From positions 2,813,312 to 2,877,311 of the forward strand of contig JACTAT010000059.1 in the NCBI GenBank assembly GCA_014526335.1: a stretch of 64,000 nucleotides of DNA, in the 5' to 3' direction. Position numbers and translations under genes: made by a program. This document shows positions 36,948 to 49,802 of the stretch, piece after piece. The stretch comes from Chrysaora quinquecirrha. Lineage: Eukaryota; Cnidaria; Scyphozoa; Semaeostomeae; Pelagiidae. Position 1 is the stretch's first letter, and each line of letters starts with the position of its first letter. The notes beneath the pieces are model-generated. The model was given only the letters and a program-made list of their open reading frames with translations, did no database searches and had not been told where the DNA came from.

Positions 36948-37129
36948 GAAGATAATGTTGGACATAAGGTTATTTCTATTTGATGACACACTGTGCTATT
37001 CGACAAGATTAGTAGTCACGCGTTCTGTGATTTGGCGAGAAGAACCAAGCTTCTACAAGAACGAAAACTAAGATTTCATGAAAAATAATTTTTCAGCAAT
37101 CAACAGAAACAGGTGAATTTTGAAGGAAC

Positions 37130-40100
37130 TACTGCCTCACATGTAGCAGTTCGTCCTGCGTGGACATAGAGGGTTTTTACATGACAGATAATCTTTCACC
37201 TGACAAATACTGATACATAAGGAATTTAAGGTACTGCCTCGAGCAGTTCGTCCTGCGTGGACATAGAGGGGGTAATCTTTCACCTGACAAATACTGATAC
37301 ATAAGGAATTTAAGGTACTGCCTCGAGCAGTTCGTCCTGCGTGGACATAGAGGGGGTAATCTTTCACCTGACAAATACTGATACATAAGGAATTTAAGGT
37401 ACTGCCTCGAGCAGTTCGTCCTGCGTGGACATAGAGGGGGTAATCTTTCACCTGACAAATACTGATACATAAGGAATTTAAGGTACTGCCTCGAGCAGTT
37501 CGTCCTGCGTGGACATAGAGGGGGTAATCTTTCACCTGACAAATACTGATACATAAGGAATTTAAGGTACTGCCTCGAGCAGTTCGTCCTGCGTGGACAT
37601 AGAGGGGGTAATCTTTCACCTGACAAATACTGATACATAAGGAATTTAAGGTACTGCCTCGAGCAGTTCGTCCTGCGTGGACATAGAGGGGGTAATCTTT
37701 CACCTGACAAATACTGATACATAAGGAATTTAAGGTACTGCCTCGAGCAGTTCGTCCTGCGTGGACATAGAGGGGGTAATCTTTCACCTGACAAATACTG
37801 ATACATAAGGAATTTAAGGTACTGCCTCGAGCAGTTCGTCCTGCGTGGACATAGAGGGGGTAATCTTTCACCTGACAAATACTGATACATAAGGAATTTA
37901 AGGTACTGCCTCGAGCAGTTCGTCCTGCGTGGACATAGAGGGGGTAATCTTTCACCTGACAAATACTGATACATAAGGAATTTAAGGTACTGCCTCGAGC
38001 AGTTCGTCCTGCGTGGACATAGAGGGGGTAATCTTTCACCTGACAAATACTGATACATAAGGAATTTAAGGTACTGCCTCGAGCAGTTCGTCCTGCGTGG
38101 ACATAGAGGGGGTAATCTTTCACCTGACAAATACTGATACATAAGGAATTTAAGGTACTGCCTCGAGCAGTTCGTCCTGCGTGGACATAGAGGGGGTAAT
38201 CTTTCACCTGACAAATACTGATACATAAGGAATTTAAGGTACTGCCTCGAGCAGTTCGTCCTGCGTGGACATAGAGGGGGTAATCTTTCACCTGACAAAT
38301 ACTGATACATAAGGAATTTAAGGTACTGCCTCGAGCAGTTCGTCCTGCGTGGACATAGAGGGGGTAATCTTTCACCTGACAAATACTGATACATAAGGAA
38401 TTTAAGGTACTGCCTCGAGCAGTTCGTCCTGCGTGGACATAGAGGGGGTAATCTTTCACCTGACAAATACTGATACATAAGGAATTTAAGGTACTGCCTC
38501 GAGCAGTTCGTCCTGCGTGGACATAGAGGGGGTAATCTTTCACCTGACAAATACTGATACATAAGGAATTTAAGGTACTGCCTCGAGCAGTTCGTCCTGC
38601 GTGGACATAGAGGGGGTAATCTTTCACCTGACAAATACTGATACATAAGGAATTTAAGGTACTGCCTCGAGCAGTTCGTCCTGCGTGGACATAGAGGGGG
38701 TAATCTTTCACCTGACAAATACTGATACATAAGGAATTTAAGGTACTGCCTCGAGCAGTTCGTCCTGCGTGGACATAGAGGGGGTAATCTTTCACCTGAC
38801 AAATACTGATACATAAGGAATTTAAGGTACTGCCTCGAGCAGTTCGTCCTGCGTGGACATAGAGGGGGTAATCTTTCACCTGACAAATACTGATACATAA
38901 GGAATTTAAGGTACTGCCTCGAGCAGTTCGTCCTGCGTGGACATAGAGGGGGTAATCTTTCACCTGACAAATACTGATACATAAGGAATTTAAGGTACTG
39001 CCTCGAGCAGTTCGTCCTGCGTGGACATAGAGGGGGTAATCTTTCACCTGACAAATACTGATACATAAGGAATTTAAGGTACTGCCTCGAGCAGTTCGTC
39101 CTGCGTGGACATAGAGGGGGTAATCTTTCACCTGACAAATACTGATACATAAGGAATTTAAGGTACTGCCTCGAGCAGTTCGTCCTGCGTGGACATAGAG
39201 GGGGTAATCTTTCACCTGACAAATACTGATACATAAGGAATTTAAGGTACTGCCTCGAGCAGTTCGTCCTGCGTGGACATAGAGGGGGTAATCTTTCACC
39301 TGACAAATACTGATACATAAGGAATTTAAGGTACTGCCTCGAGCAGTTCGTCCTGCGTGGACATAGAGGGGGTAATCTTTCACCTGACAAATACTGATAC
39401 ATAAGGAATTTAAGGTACTGCCTCGAGCAGTTCGTCCTGCGTGGACATAGAGGGGGTAATCTTTCACCTGACAAATACTGATACATAAGGAATTTAAGGT
39501 ACTGCCTCGAGCAGTTCGTCCTGCGTGGACATAGAGGGGGTAATCTTTCACCTGACAAATACTGATACATAAGGAATTTAAGGTACTGCCTCGAGCAGTT
39601 CGTCCTGCGTGGACATAGAGGGGGTAATCTTTCACCTGACAAATACTGATACATAAGGAATTTAAGGTACTGCCTCGAGCAGTTCGTCCTGCGTGGACAT
39701 AGAGGGGGTAATCTTTCACCTGACAAATACTGATACATAAGGAATTTAAGGTACTGCCTCGAGCAGTTCGTCCTGCGTGGACATAGAGGGGGTAATCTTT
39801 CACCTGACAAATACTGATACATAAGGAATTTAAGGTACTGCCTCGAGCAGTTCGTCCTGCGTGGACATAGAGGGGGTAATCTTTCACCTGACAAATACTG
39901 ATACATAAGGAATTTAAGGTACTGCCTCGAGCAGTTCGTCCTGCGTGGACATAGAGGGGGTAATCTTTCACCTGACAAATACTGATACATAAGGAATTTA
40001 AGGTACTGCCTCGAGCAGTTCGTCCTGCGTGGACATAGAGGGGGTAATCTTTCACCTGACAAATACTGATACATAAGGAATTTAAGGTACTGCCTCGAGC

Positions 40101-43100
40101 AGTTCGTCCTGCGTGGACATAGAGGGGGTAATCTTTCACCTGACAAATACTGATACATAAGGAATTTAAGGTACTGCCTCGAGCAGTTCGTCCTGCGTGG
40201 ACATAGAGGGGGTAATCTTTCACCTGACAAATACTGATACATAAGGAATTTAAGGTACTGCCTCGAGCAGTTCGTCCTGCGTGGACATAGAGGGGGTAAT
40301 CTTTCACCTGACAAATACTGATACATAAGGAATTTAAGGTACTGCCTCGAGCAGTTCGTCCTGCGTGGACATAGAGGGGGTAATCTTTCACCTGACAAAT
40401 ACTGATACATAAGGAATTTAAGGTACTGCCTCGAGCAGTTCGTCCTGCGTGGACATAGAGGGGGTAATCTTTCACCTGACAAATACTGATACATAAGGAA
40501 TTTAAGGTACTGCCTCGAGCAGTTCGTCCTGCGTGGACATAGAGGGGGTAATCTTTCACCTGACAAATACTGATACATAAGGAATTTAAGGTACTGCCTC
40601 GAGCAGTTCGTCCTGCGTGGACATAGAGGGGGTAATCTTTCACCTGACAAATACTGATACATAAGGAATTTAAGGTACTGCCTCGAGCAGTTCGTCCTGC
40701 GTGGACATAGAGGGGGTAATCTTTCACCTGACAAATACTGATACATAAGGAATTTAAGGTACTGCCTCGAGCAGTTCGTCCTGCGTGGACATAGAGGGGG
40801 TAATCTTTCACCTGACAAATACTGATACATAAGGAATTTAAGGTACTGCCTCGAGCAGTTCGTCCTGCGTGGACATAGAGGGGGTAATCTTTCACCTGAC
40901 AAATACTGATACATAAGGAATTTAAGGTACTGCCTCGAGCAGTTCGTCCTGCGTGGACATAGAGGGGGTAATCTTTCACCTGACAAATACTGATACATAA
41001 GGAATTTAAGGTACTGCCTCGAGCAGTTCGTCCTGCGTGGACATAGAGGGGGTAATCTTTCACCTGACAAATACTGATACATAAGGAATTTAAGGTACTG
41101 CCTCGAGCAGTTCGTCCTGCGTGGACATAGAGGGGGTAATCTTTCACCTGACAAATACTGATACATAAGGAATTTAAGGTACTGCCTCGAGCAGTTCGTC
41201 CTGCGTGGACATAGAGGGGGTAATCTTTCACCTGACAAATACTGATACATAAGGAATTTAAGGTACTGCCTCGAGCAGTTCGTCCTGCGTGGACATAGAG
41301 GGGGTAATCTTTCACCTGACAAATACTGATACATAAGGAATTTAAGGTACTGCCTCGAGCAGTTCGTCCTGCGTGGACATAGAGGGGGTAATCTTTCACC
41401 TGACAAATACTGATACATAAGGAATTTAAGGTACTGCCTCGAGCAGTTCGTCCTGCGTGGACATAGAGGGGGTAATCTTTCACCTGACAAATACTGATAC
41501 ATAAGGAATTTAAGGTACTGCCTCGAGCAGTTCGTCCTGCGTGGACATAGAGGGGGTAATCTTTCACCTGACAAATACTGATACATAAGGAATTTAAGGT
41601 ACTGCCTCGAGCAGTTCGTCCTGCGTGGACATAGAGGGGGTAATCTTTCACCTGACAAATACTGATACATAAGGAATTTAAGGTACTGCCTCGAGCAGTT
41701 CGTCCTGCGTGGACATAGAGGGGGTAATCTTTCACCTGACAAATACTGATACATAAGGAATTTAAGGTACTGCCTCGAGCAGTTCGTCCTGCGTGGACAT
41801 AGAGGGGGTAATCTTTCACCTGACAAATACTGATACATAAGGAATTTAAGGTACTGCCTCGAGCAGTTCGTCCTGCGTGGACATAGAGGGGGTAATCTTT
41901 CACCTGACAAATACTGATACATAAGGAATTTAAGGTACTGCCTCGAGCAGTTCGTCCTGCGTGGACATAGAGGGGGTAATCTTTCACCTGACAAATACTG
42001 ATACATAAGGAATTTAAGGTACTGCCTCGAGCAGTTCGTCCTGCGTGGACATAGAGGGGGTAATCTTTCACCTGACAAATACTGATACATAAGGAATTTA
42101 AGGTACTGCCTCGAGCAGTTCGTCCTGCGTGGACATAGAGGGGGTAATCTTTCACCTGACAAATACTGATACATAAGGAATTTAAGGTACTGCCTCGAGC
42201 AGTTCGTCCTGCGTGGACATAGAGGGGGTAATCTTTCACCTGACAAATACTGATACATAAGGAATTTAAGGTACTGCCTCGAGCAGTTCGTCCTGCGTGG
42301 ACATAGAGGGGGTAATCTTTCACCTGACAAATACTGATACATAAGGAATTTAAGGTACTGCCTCGAGCAGTTCGTCCTGCGTGGACATAGAGGGGGTAAT
42401 CTTTCACCTGACAAATACTGATACATAAGGAATTTAAGGTACTGCCTCGAGCAGTTCGTCCTGCGTGGACATAGAGGGGGTAATCTTTCACCTGACAAAT
42501 ACTGATACATAAGGAATTTAAGGTACTGCCTCGAGCAGTTCGTCCTGCGTGGACATAGAGGGGGTAATCTTTCACCTGACAAATACTGATACATAAGGAA
42601 TTTAAGGTACTGCCTCGAGCAGTTCGTCCTGCGTGGACATAGAGGGGGTAATCTTTCACCTGACAAATACTGATACATAAGGAATTTAAGGTACTGCCTC
42701 GAGCAGTTCGTCCTGCGTGGACATAGAGGGGGTAATCTTTCACCTGACAAATACTGATACATAAGGAATTTAAGGTACTGCCTCGAGCAGTTCGTCCTGC
42801 GTGGACATAGAGGGGGTAATCTTTCACCTGACAAATACTGATACATAAGGAATTTAAGGTACTGCCTCGAGCAGTTCGTCCTGCGTGGACATAGAGGGGG
42901 TAATCTTTCACCTGACAAATACTGATACATAAGGAATTTAAGGTACTGCCTCGAGCAGTTCGTCCTGCGTGGACATAGAGGGGGTAATCTTTCACCTGAC
43001 AAATACTGATACATAAGGAATTTAAGGTACTGCCTCGAGCAGTTCGTCCTGCGTGGACATAGAGGGGGTAATCTTTCACCTGACAAATACTGATACATAA

Positions 43101-46100
43101 GGAATTTAAGGTACTGCCTCGAGCAGTTCGTCCTGCGTGGACATAGAGGGGGTAATCTTTCACCTGACAAATACTGATACATAAGGAATTTAAGGTACTG
43201 CCTCGAGCAGTTCGTCCTGCGTGGACATAGAGGGGGTAATCTTTCACCTGACAAATACTGATACATAAGGAATTTAAGGTACTGCCTCGAGCAGTTCGTC
43301 CTGCGTGGACATAGAGGGGGTAATCTTTCACCTGACAAATACTGATACATAAGGAATTTAAGGTACTGCCTCGAGCAGTTCGTCCTGCGTGGACATAGAG
43401 GGGGTAATCTTTCACCTGACAAATACTGATACATAAGGAATTTAAGGTACTGCCTCGAGCAGTTCGTCCTGCGTGGACATAGAGGGGGTAATCTTTCACC
43501 TGACAAATACTGATACATAAGGAATTTAAGGTACTGCCTCGAGCAGTTCGTCCTGCGTGGACATAGAGGGGGTAATCTTTCACCTGACAAATACTGATAC
43601 ATAAGGAATTTAAGGTACTGCCTCGAGCAGTTCGTCCTGCGTGGACATAGAGGGGGTAATCTTTCACCTGACAAATACTGATACATAAGGAATTTAAGGT
43701 ACTGCCTCGAGCAGTTCGTCCTGCGTGGACATAGAGGGGGTAATCTTTCACCTGACAAATACTGATACATAAGGAATTTAAGGTACTGCCTCGAGCAGTT
43801 CGTCCTGCGTGGACATAGAGGGGGTAATCTTTCACCTGACAAATACTGATACATAAGGAATTTAAGGTACTGCCTCGAGCAGTTCGTCCTGCGTGGACAT
43901 AGAGGGGGTAATCTTTCACCTGACAAATACTGATACATAAGGAATTTAAGGTACTGCCTCGAGCAGTTCGTCCTGCGTGGACATAGAGGGGGTAATCTTT
44001 CACCTGACAAATACTGATACATAAGGAATTTAAGGTACTGCCTCGAGCAGTTCGTCCTGCGTGGACATAGAGGGGGTAATCTTTCACCTGACAAATACTG
44101 ATACATAAGGAATTTAAGGTACTGCCTCGAGCAGTTCGTCCTGCGTGGACATAGAGGGGGTAATCTTTCACCTGACAAATACTGATACATAAGGAATTTA
44201 AGGTACTGCCTCGAGCAGTTCGTCCTGCGTGGACATAGAGGGGGTAATCTTTCACCTGACAAATACTGATACATAAGGAATTTAAGGTACTGCCTCGAGC
44301 AGTTCGTCCTGCGTGGACATAGAGGGGGTAATCTTTCACCTGACAAATACTGATACATAAGGAATTTAAGGTACTGCCTCGAGCAGTTCGTCCTGCGTGG
44401 ACATAGAGGGGGTAATCTTTCACCTGACAAATACTGATACATAAGGAATTTAAGGTACTGCCTCGAGCAGTTCGTCCTGCGTGGACATAGAGGGGGTAAT
44501 CTTTCACCTGACAAATACTGATACATAAGGAATTTAAGGTACTGCCTCGAGCAGTTCGTCCTGCGTGGACATAGAGGGGGTAATCTTTCACCTGACAAAT
44601 ACTGATACATAAGGAATTTAAGGTACTGCCTCGAGCAGTTCGTCCTGCGTGGACATAGAGGGGGTAATCTTTCACCTGACAAATACTGATACATAAGGAA
44701 TTTAAGGTACTGCCTCGAGCAGTTCGTCCTGCGTGGACATAGAGGGGGTAATCTTTCACCTGACAAATACTGATACATAAGGAATTTAAGGTACTGCCTC
44801 GAGCAGTTCGTCCTGCGTGGACATAGAGGGGGTAATCTTTCACCTGACAAATACTGATACATAAGGAATTTAAGGTACTGCCTCGAGCAGTTCGTCCTGC
44901 GTGGACATAGAGGGGGTAATCTTTCACCTGACAAATACTGATACATAAGGAATTTAAGGTACTGCCTCGAGCAGTTCGTCCTGCGTGGACATAGAGGGGG
45001 TAATCTTTCACCTGACAAATACTGATACATAAGGAATTTAAGGTACTGCCTCGAGCAGTTCGTCCTGCGTGGACATAGAGGGGGTAATCTTTCACCTGAC
45101 AAATACTGATACATAAGGAATTTAAGGTACTGCCTCGAGCAGTTCGTCCTGCGTGGACATAGAGGGGGTAATCTTTCACCTGACAAATACTGATACATAA
45201 GGAATTTAAGGTACTGCCTCGAGCAGTTCGTCCTGCGTGGACATAGAGGGGGTAATCTTTCACCTGACAAATACTGATACATAAGGAATTTAAGGTACTG
45301 CCTCGAGCAGTTCGTCCTGCGTGGACATAGAGGGGGTAATCTTTCACCTGACAAATACTGATACATAAGGAATTTAAGGTACTGCCTCGAGCAGTTCGTC
45401 CTGCGTGGACATAGAGGGGGTAATCTTTCACCTGACAAATACTGATACATAAGGAATTTAAGGTACTGCCTCGAGCAGTTCGTCCTGCGTGGACATAGAG
45501 GGGGTAATCTTTCACCTGACAAATACTGATACATAAGGAATTTAAGGTACTGCCTCGAGCAGTTCGTCCTGCGTGGACATAGAGGGGGTAATCTTTCACC
45601 TGACAAATACTGATACATAAGGAATTTAAGGTACTGCCTCGAGCAGTTCGTCCTGCGTGGACATAGAGGGGGTAATCTTTCACCTGACAAATACTGATAC
45701 ATAAGGAATTTAAGGTACTGCCTCGAGCAGTTCGTCCTGCGTGGACATAGAGGGGGTAATCTTTCACCTGACAAATACTGATACATAAGGAATTTAAGGT
45801 ACTGCCTCGAGCAGTTCGTCCTGCGTGGACATAGAGGGGGTAATCTTTCACCTGACAAATACTGATACATAAGGAATTTAAGGTACTGCCTCGAGCAGTT
45901 CGTCCTGCGTGGACATAGAGGGGGTAATCTTTCACCTGACAAATACTGATACATAAGGAATTTAAGGTACTGCCTCGAGCAGTTCGTCCTGCGTGGACAT
46001 AGAGGGGGTAATCTTTCACCTGACAAATACTGATACATAAGGAATTTAAGGTACTGCCTCGAGCAGTTCGTCCTGCGTGGACATAGAGGGGGTAATCTTT

Positions 46101-48487
46101 CACCTGACAAATACTGATACATAAGGAATTTAAGGTACTGCCTCGAGCAGTTCGTCCTGCGTGGACATAGAGGGGGTAATCTTTCACCTGACAAATACTG
46201 ATACATAAGGAATTTAAGGTACTGCCTCGAGCAGTTCGTCCTGCGTGGACATAGAGGGGGTAATCTTTCACCTGACAAATACTGATACATAAGGAATTTA
46301 AGGTACTGCCTCGAGCAGTTCGTCCTGCGTGGACATAGAGGGGGTAATCTTTCACCTGACAAATACTGATACATAAGGAATTTAAGGTACTGCCTCGAGC
46401 AGTTCGTCCTGCGTGGACATAGAGGGGGTAATCTTTCACCTGACAAATACTGATACATAAGGAATTTAAGGTACTGCCTCGAGCAGTTCGTCCTGCGTGG
46501 ACATAGAGGGGGTAATCTTTCACCTGACAAATACTGATACATAAGGAATTTAAGGTACTGCCTCGAGCAGTTCGTCCTGCGTGGACATAGAGGGGGTAAT
46601 CTTTCACCTGACAAATACTGATACATAAGGAATTTAAGGTACTGCCTCGAGCAGTTCGTCCTGCGTGGACATAGAGGGGGTAATCTTTCACCTGACAAAT
46701 ACTGATACATAAGGAATTTAAGGTACTGCCTCGAGCAGTTCGTCCTGCGTGGACATAGAGGGGGTAATCTTTCACCTGACAAATACTGATACATAAGGAA
46801 TTTAAGGTACTGCCTCGAGCAGTTCGTCCTGCGTGGACATAGAGGGGGTAATCTTTCACCTGACAAATACTGATACATAAGGAATTTAAGGTACTGCCTC
46901 GAGCAGTTCGTCCTGCGTGGACATAGAGGGGGTAATCTTTCACCTGACAAATACTGATACATAAGGAATTTAAGGTACTGCCTCGAGCAGTTCGTCCTGC
47001 GTGGACATAGAGGGGGTAATCTTTCACCTGACAAATACTGATACATAAGGAATTTAAGGTACTGCCTCGAGCAGTTCGTCCTGCGTGGACATAGAGGGGG
47101 TAATCTTTCACCTGACAAATACTGATACATAAGGAATTTAAGGTACTGCCTCGAGCAGTTCGTCCTGCGTGGACATAGAGGGGGTAATCTTTCACCTGAC
47201 AAATACTGATACATAAGGAATTTAAGGTACTGCCTCGAGCAGTTCGTCCTGCGTGGACATAGAGGGGGTAATCTTTCACCTGACAAATACTGATACATAA
47301 GGAATTTAAGGTACTGCCTCGAGCAGTTCGTCCTGCGTGGACATAGAGGGGGTAATCTTTCACCTGACAAATACTGATACATAAGGAATTTAAGGTACTG
47401 CCTCGAGCAGTTCGTCCTGCGTGGACATAGAGGGGGTAATCTTTCACCTGACAAATACTGATACATAAGGAATTTAAGGTACTGCCTCGAGCAGTTCGTC
47501 CTGCGTGGACATAGAGGGGGTAATCTTTCACCTGACAAATACTGATACATAAGGAATTTAAGGTACTGCCTCGAGCAGTTCGTCCTGCGTGGACATAGAG
47601 GGGGTAATCTTTCACCTGACAAATACTGATACATAAGGAATTTAAGGTACTGCCTCGAGCAGTTCGTCCTGCGTGGACATAGAGGGGGTAATCTTTCACC
47701 TGACAAATACTGATACATAAGGAATTTAAGGTACTGCCTCGAGCAGTTCGTCCTGCGTGGACATAGAGGGGGTAATCTTTCACCTGACAAATACTGATAC
47801 ATAAGGAATTTAAGGTACTGCCTCGAGCAGTTCGTCCTGCGTGGACATAGAGGGGGTAATCTTTCACCTGACAAATACTGATACATAAGGAATTTAAGGT
47901 ACTGCCTCGAGCAGTTCGTCCTGCGTGGACATAGAGGGGGTAATCTTTCACCTGACAAATACTGATACATAAGGAATTTAAGGTACTGCCTCGAGCAGTT
48001 CGTCCTGCGTGGACATAGAGGGGGTAATCTTTCACCTGACAAATACTGATACATAAGGAATTTAAGGTACTGCCTCGAGCAGTTCGTCCTGCGTGGACAT
48101 AGAGGGGGTAATCTTTCACCTGACAAATACTGATACATAAGGAATTTAAGGTACTGCCTCGAGCAGTTCGTCCTGCGTGGACATAGAGGGGGTAATCTTT
48201 CACCTGACAAATACTGATACATAAGGAATTTAAGGTACTGCCTCGAGCAGTTCGTCCTGCGTGGACATAGAGGGGGTAATCTTTCACCTGACAAATACTG
48301 ATACATAAGGAATTTAAGGTACTGCCTCGAGCAGTTCGTCCTGCGTGGACATAGAGGGGGTAATCTTTCACCTGACAAATACTGATACATAAGGAATTTA
48401 AGGTACTGCCTCGAGCAGTTCGTCCTGCGTGGACATAAAGGGGGTAATCTTTCACCTGACAAATACTGATACATACGGAATTTAAGG
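37130..48487. repeat. 84 bp satellite, 134 uniform units plus one variant unit
   Basis: From 37232 to 48487 the sequence is exactly 134 x 84 bp, with no length change in any unit. Internal units look identical. The leftmost unit (37130-37231) has two insertions totalling 18 bp, and the last unit has point changes, the usual picture for an array homogenised by unequal exchange with variants left at the edges. Each unit holds short hairpins (ACTGC-CTCGA-GCAGT, GTCC-TGCGT-GGAC). The unit is a multiple of three and two minus-strand frames lack stops, so two open frames of about 3770 codons cross the array. They start at GTG/TTG and are not called as genes. Confidence 0.95.
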
Positions 48488-48505
48488 TACTGCCTTGTCA
48501 ATCAG

Positions 48506-48628
48506 TTATGCTTTGACATGCTCTCCGATTTTGCCTATGGGAGTATGGATTTCCTTTCCTGATATTTGTGGATAGAATTCCTCGACTTCATCAGCATTAG
48601 CCATAGCGATCGGAATAAACTTATCGTG
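48506..48628 (-). CDS. Probable 3'-terminal exon, unrecognised protein
   Basis: On the minus strand a strong acceptor (TTTCCTTTCAG) precedes 41 codons that start HDKFIPIAMANADEVEEF, continue YPQISGKEIHTPIGKIGEHV and end in TAA at 48508-48506. The composition is that of a folded protein rather than of AT-rich noise. I do not recognise the family and could not place upstream exons in 48.6-50.3 kb; if real, they lie beyond the mobile DNA to the right. The 84 bp array begins 11 bp after the stop, so it would form the 3' UTR or downstream flank. Confidence 0.45.
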   Translation of the reverse strand, partial: HDKFIPIAMANADEVEEFYPQISGKEIHTPIGKIGEHVKA

Positions 48629-49146
48629 CTGAAAGGAAAGAACGATGATGATAATGACAATTATTTGTTATTGTTATAAAAAATTCCATAAAATACTGTA
48701 ATATAATATAAAAACCATTGAAAATGAATACGAAATAAACTTCGATGGCAAAGAAACTGAATTGAAAAACTTCATAAAAAAGTCTTCATTACCTTAAAAC
48801 CGTTAAAACCATACAATCTTAAAATCTTAAAACCTTCAAATCTTAAAACTTTTTCAAACTTAAAATCTTAAAAACTTTCAAAACCTTCGAAACCTTAAAA
48901 ATTGTCAAGTATTAATCAGTAATCATGACAATTAATTATATTTATCATCATCGTTTTTCCGGTTCAAGAAAGCTTCATCTTTTAAACATTTTGTGCTCGT
49001 CGCCTTTTCGTAAGTAGACTCATTTTGGCCACAAGTGGTAAAGTTGAGGAGTTCCATCGACTGAAAAAGGAAAAGCTTGAGCAAAGGGTGCTCCCTTGAC
49101 GTGGGGCTCAAGCTTTTGACAAAATGCACCCGGCAAAGCTTGTGTA
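48629..49146. other. AT-rich sequence, possible intron
   Basis: Contains iterated CTTAAAAC/CCTTAAAA words at 48790-48900 and no supported exon. Confidence 0.4.
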
Positions 49147-49522
49147 CACTCTTTTTTTTATAAGAATACTGTATTTTGCCCAGCCTCAATATTCTTAAGA
49201 AATTTTCGTTTTGAGCCTGAATATATTCTTAAAATATCCTTATTTTTCAAACATGATATGGTTTCAGGGGAACATAGTTAAAAGAAAAATTATCTCATTA
49301 CGAGGAATTGATAGAGCGAAAGAAAAATTCAACTATTATAACAATAAAATGTTGTTTAACAATCATGAAGTTTCGTTTTAACATTGCAAAACAGGCAACT
49401 GCTGAAAAATGAGACACCAATATGCAAGCTGAGGCTGAGCATATTCTTACATTATTCTTAAAAATTGGATGATTCTGAGCCTGAATATTCTTATAAACAA
49501 TATTCTTATAAAAAAAAGAGTG
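49147..49522. mobile_element. MITE with TA target sites, iterated word ATATTCTTA
   Basis: 376 bp flanked by TA. Terminal inverted repeats are CACTCT, T-run, ATAAGAATA. ATATTCTTA-type words occur about eight times, mostly near the ends. Same plan as 4230-4585, 19224-19609 and 22009-22554. No transposase. Confidence 0.75.
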
Positions 49523-49524
49523 TA

Positions 49525-49802
49525 ACCATTGATTAAACACTTGAGCGTGTATAGTGAGGTATTTAGGTCCAAAGCTGTGAATTTTGGACGTGAGAGTTTT
49601 TTTTACAAAAGACCTGAGAGATTTTTGTTGCGTTTCTCTCCAAGATGCTCAATTGTAGAACAATTTTTAAGAAATAATAGCGCCTAAGTCTTGAAACTCT
49701 CGTATTCCTTTTATCATTACTCTTAAAATAAAGATACTGTAAGGGATGTGGTTACATTATGAAGTGAATAGGTTTGTAAAGTGTGGGCGGCACATCTCCG
49801 TG
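49525..49802. other. Short spacer between mobile elements
   Basis: Nothing recognised. Confidence 0.4.

Larger units (their letters stand above)
26811..37129. repeat. Tandem array of a roughly 870 bp unit, five copies, split by insertions
   Basis: Copies begin near TTCTTTGGAAGTGAAACTGG: copy 1 26811-27684, copy 2 27685-28549, copy 3 28550-29425, copy 4 29426-30075 plus 34451-34496, copy 5 34497-37129 with two insertions. Copies 1, 3 and 4 are nearly identical; copy 2 and especially the end of copy 5 are diverged. A small frame of about 60 residues (SLNYRHIKTYIGIGILQCNI at its end) is shared by copies because the DNA is duplicated; copy 2 interrupts it. No gene function is inferred. Confidence 0.88.

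Noticed and set aside
37232..37315. Hammerhead ribozyme in the satellite unit
   Set aside because: I looked for the CUGANGA and GAAA cores on both strands; GGACGAAC resembles part of a hammerhead but the CUGANGA core is missing.
37130..48487. CRISPR-like array
   Set aside because: There are no variable spacers; the whole 84 bp unit repeats uniformly, and the window is an animal nuclear genome.
37137..48501. Two giant minus-strand ORFs as protein-coding genes
   Set aside because: They begin at GTG/TTG, consist only of the 84 bp satellite read in two overlapping frames, and have no promoter or splice context. Kept only as a finding.
48932..49061. Second exon of the gene ending at 48506
   Set aside because: An acceptor-like CTTTTTCAG precedes an open stretch, but there is no usable donor and it runs to a stop; it cannot be joined to the terminal exon.
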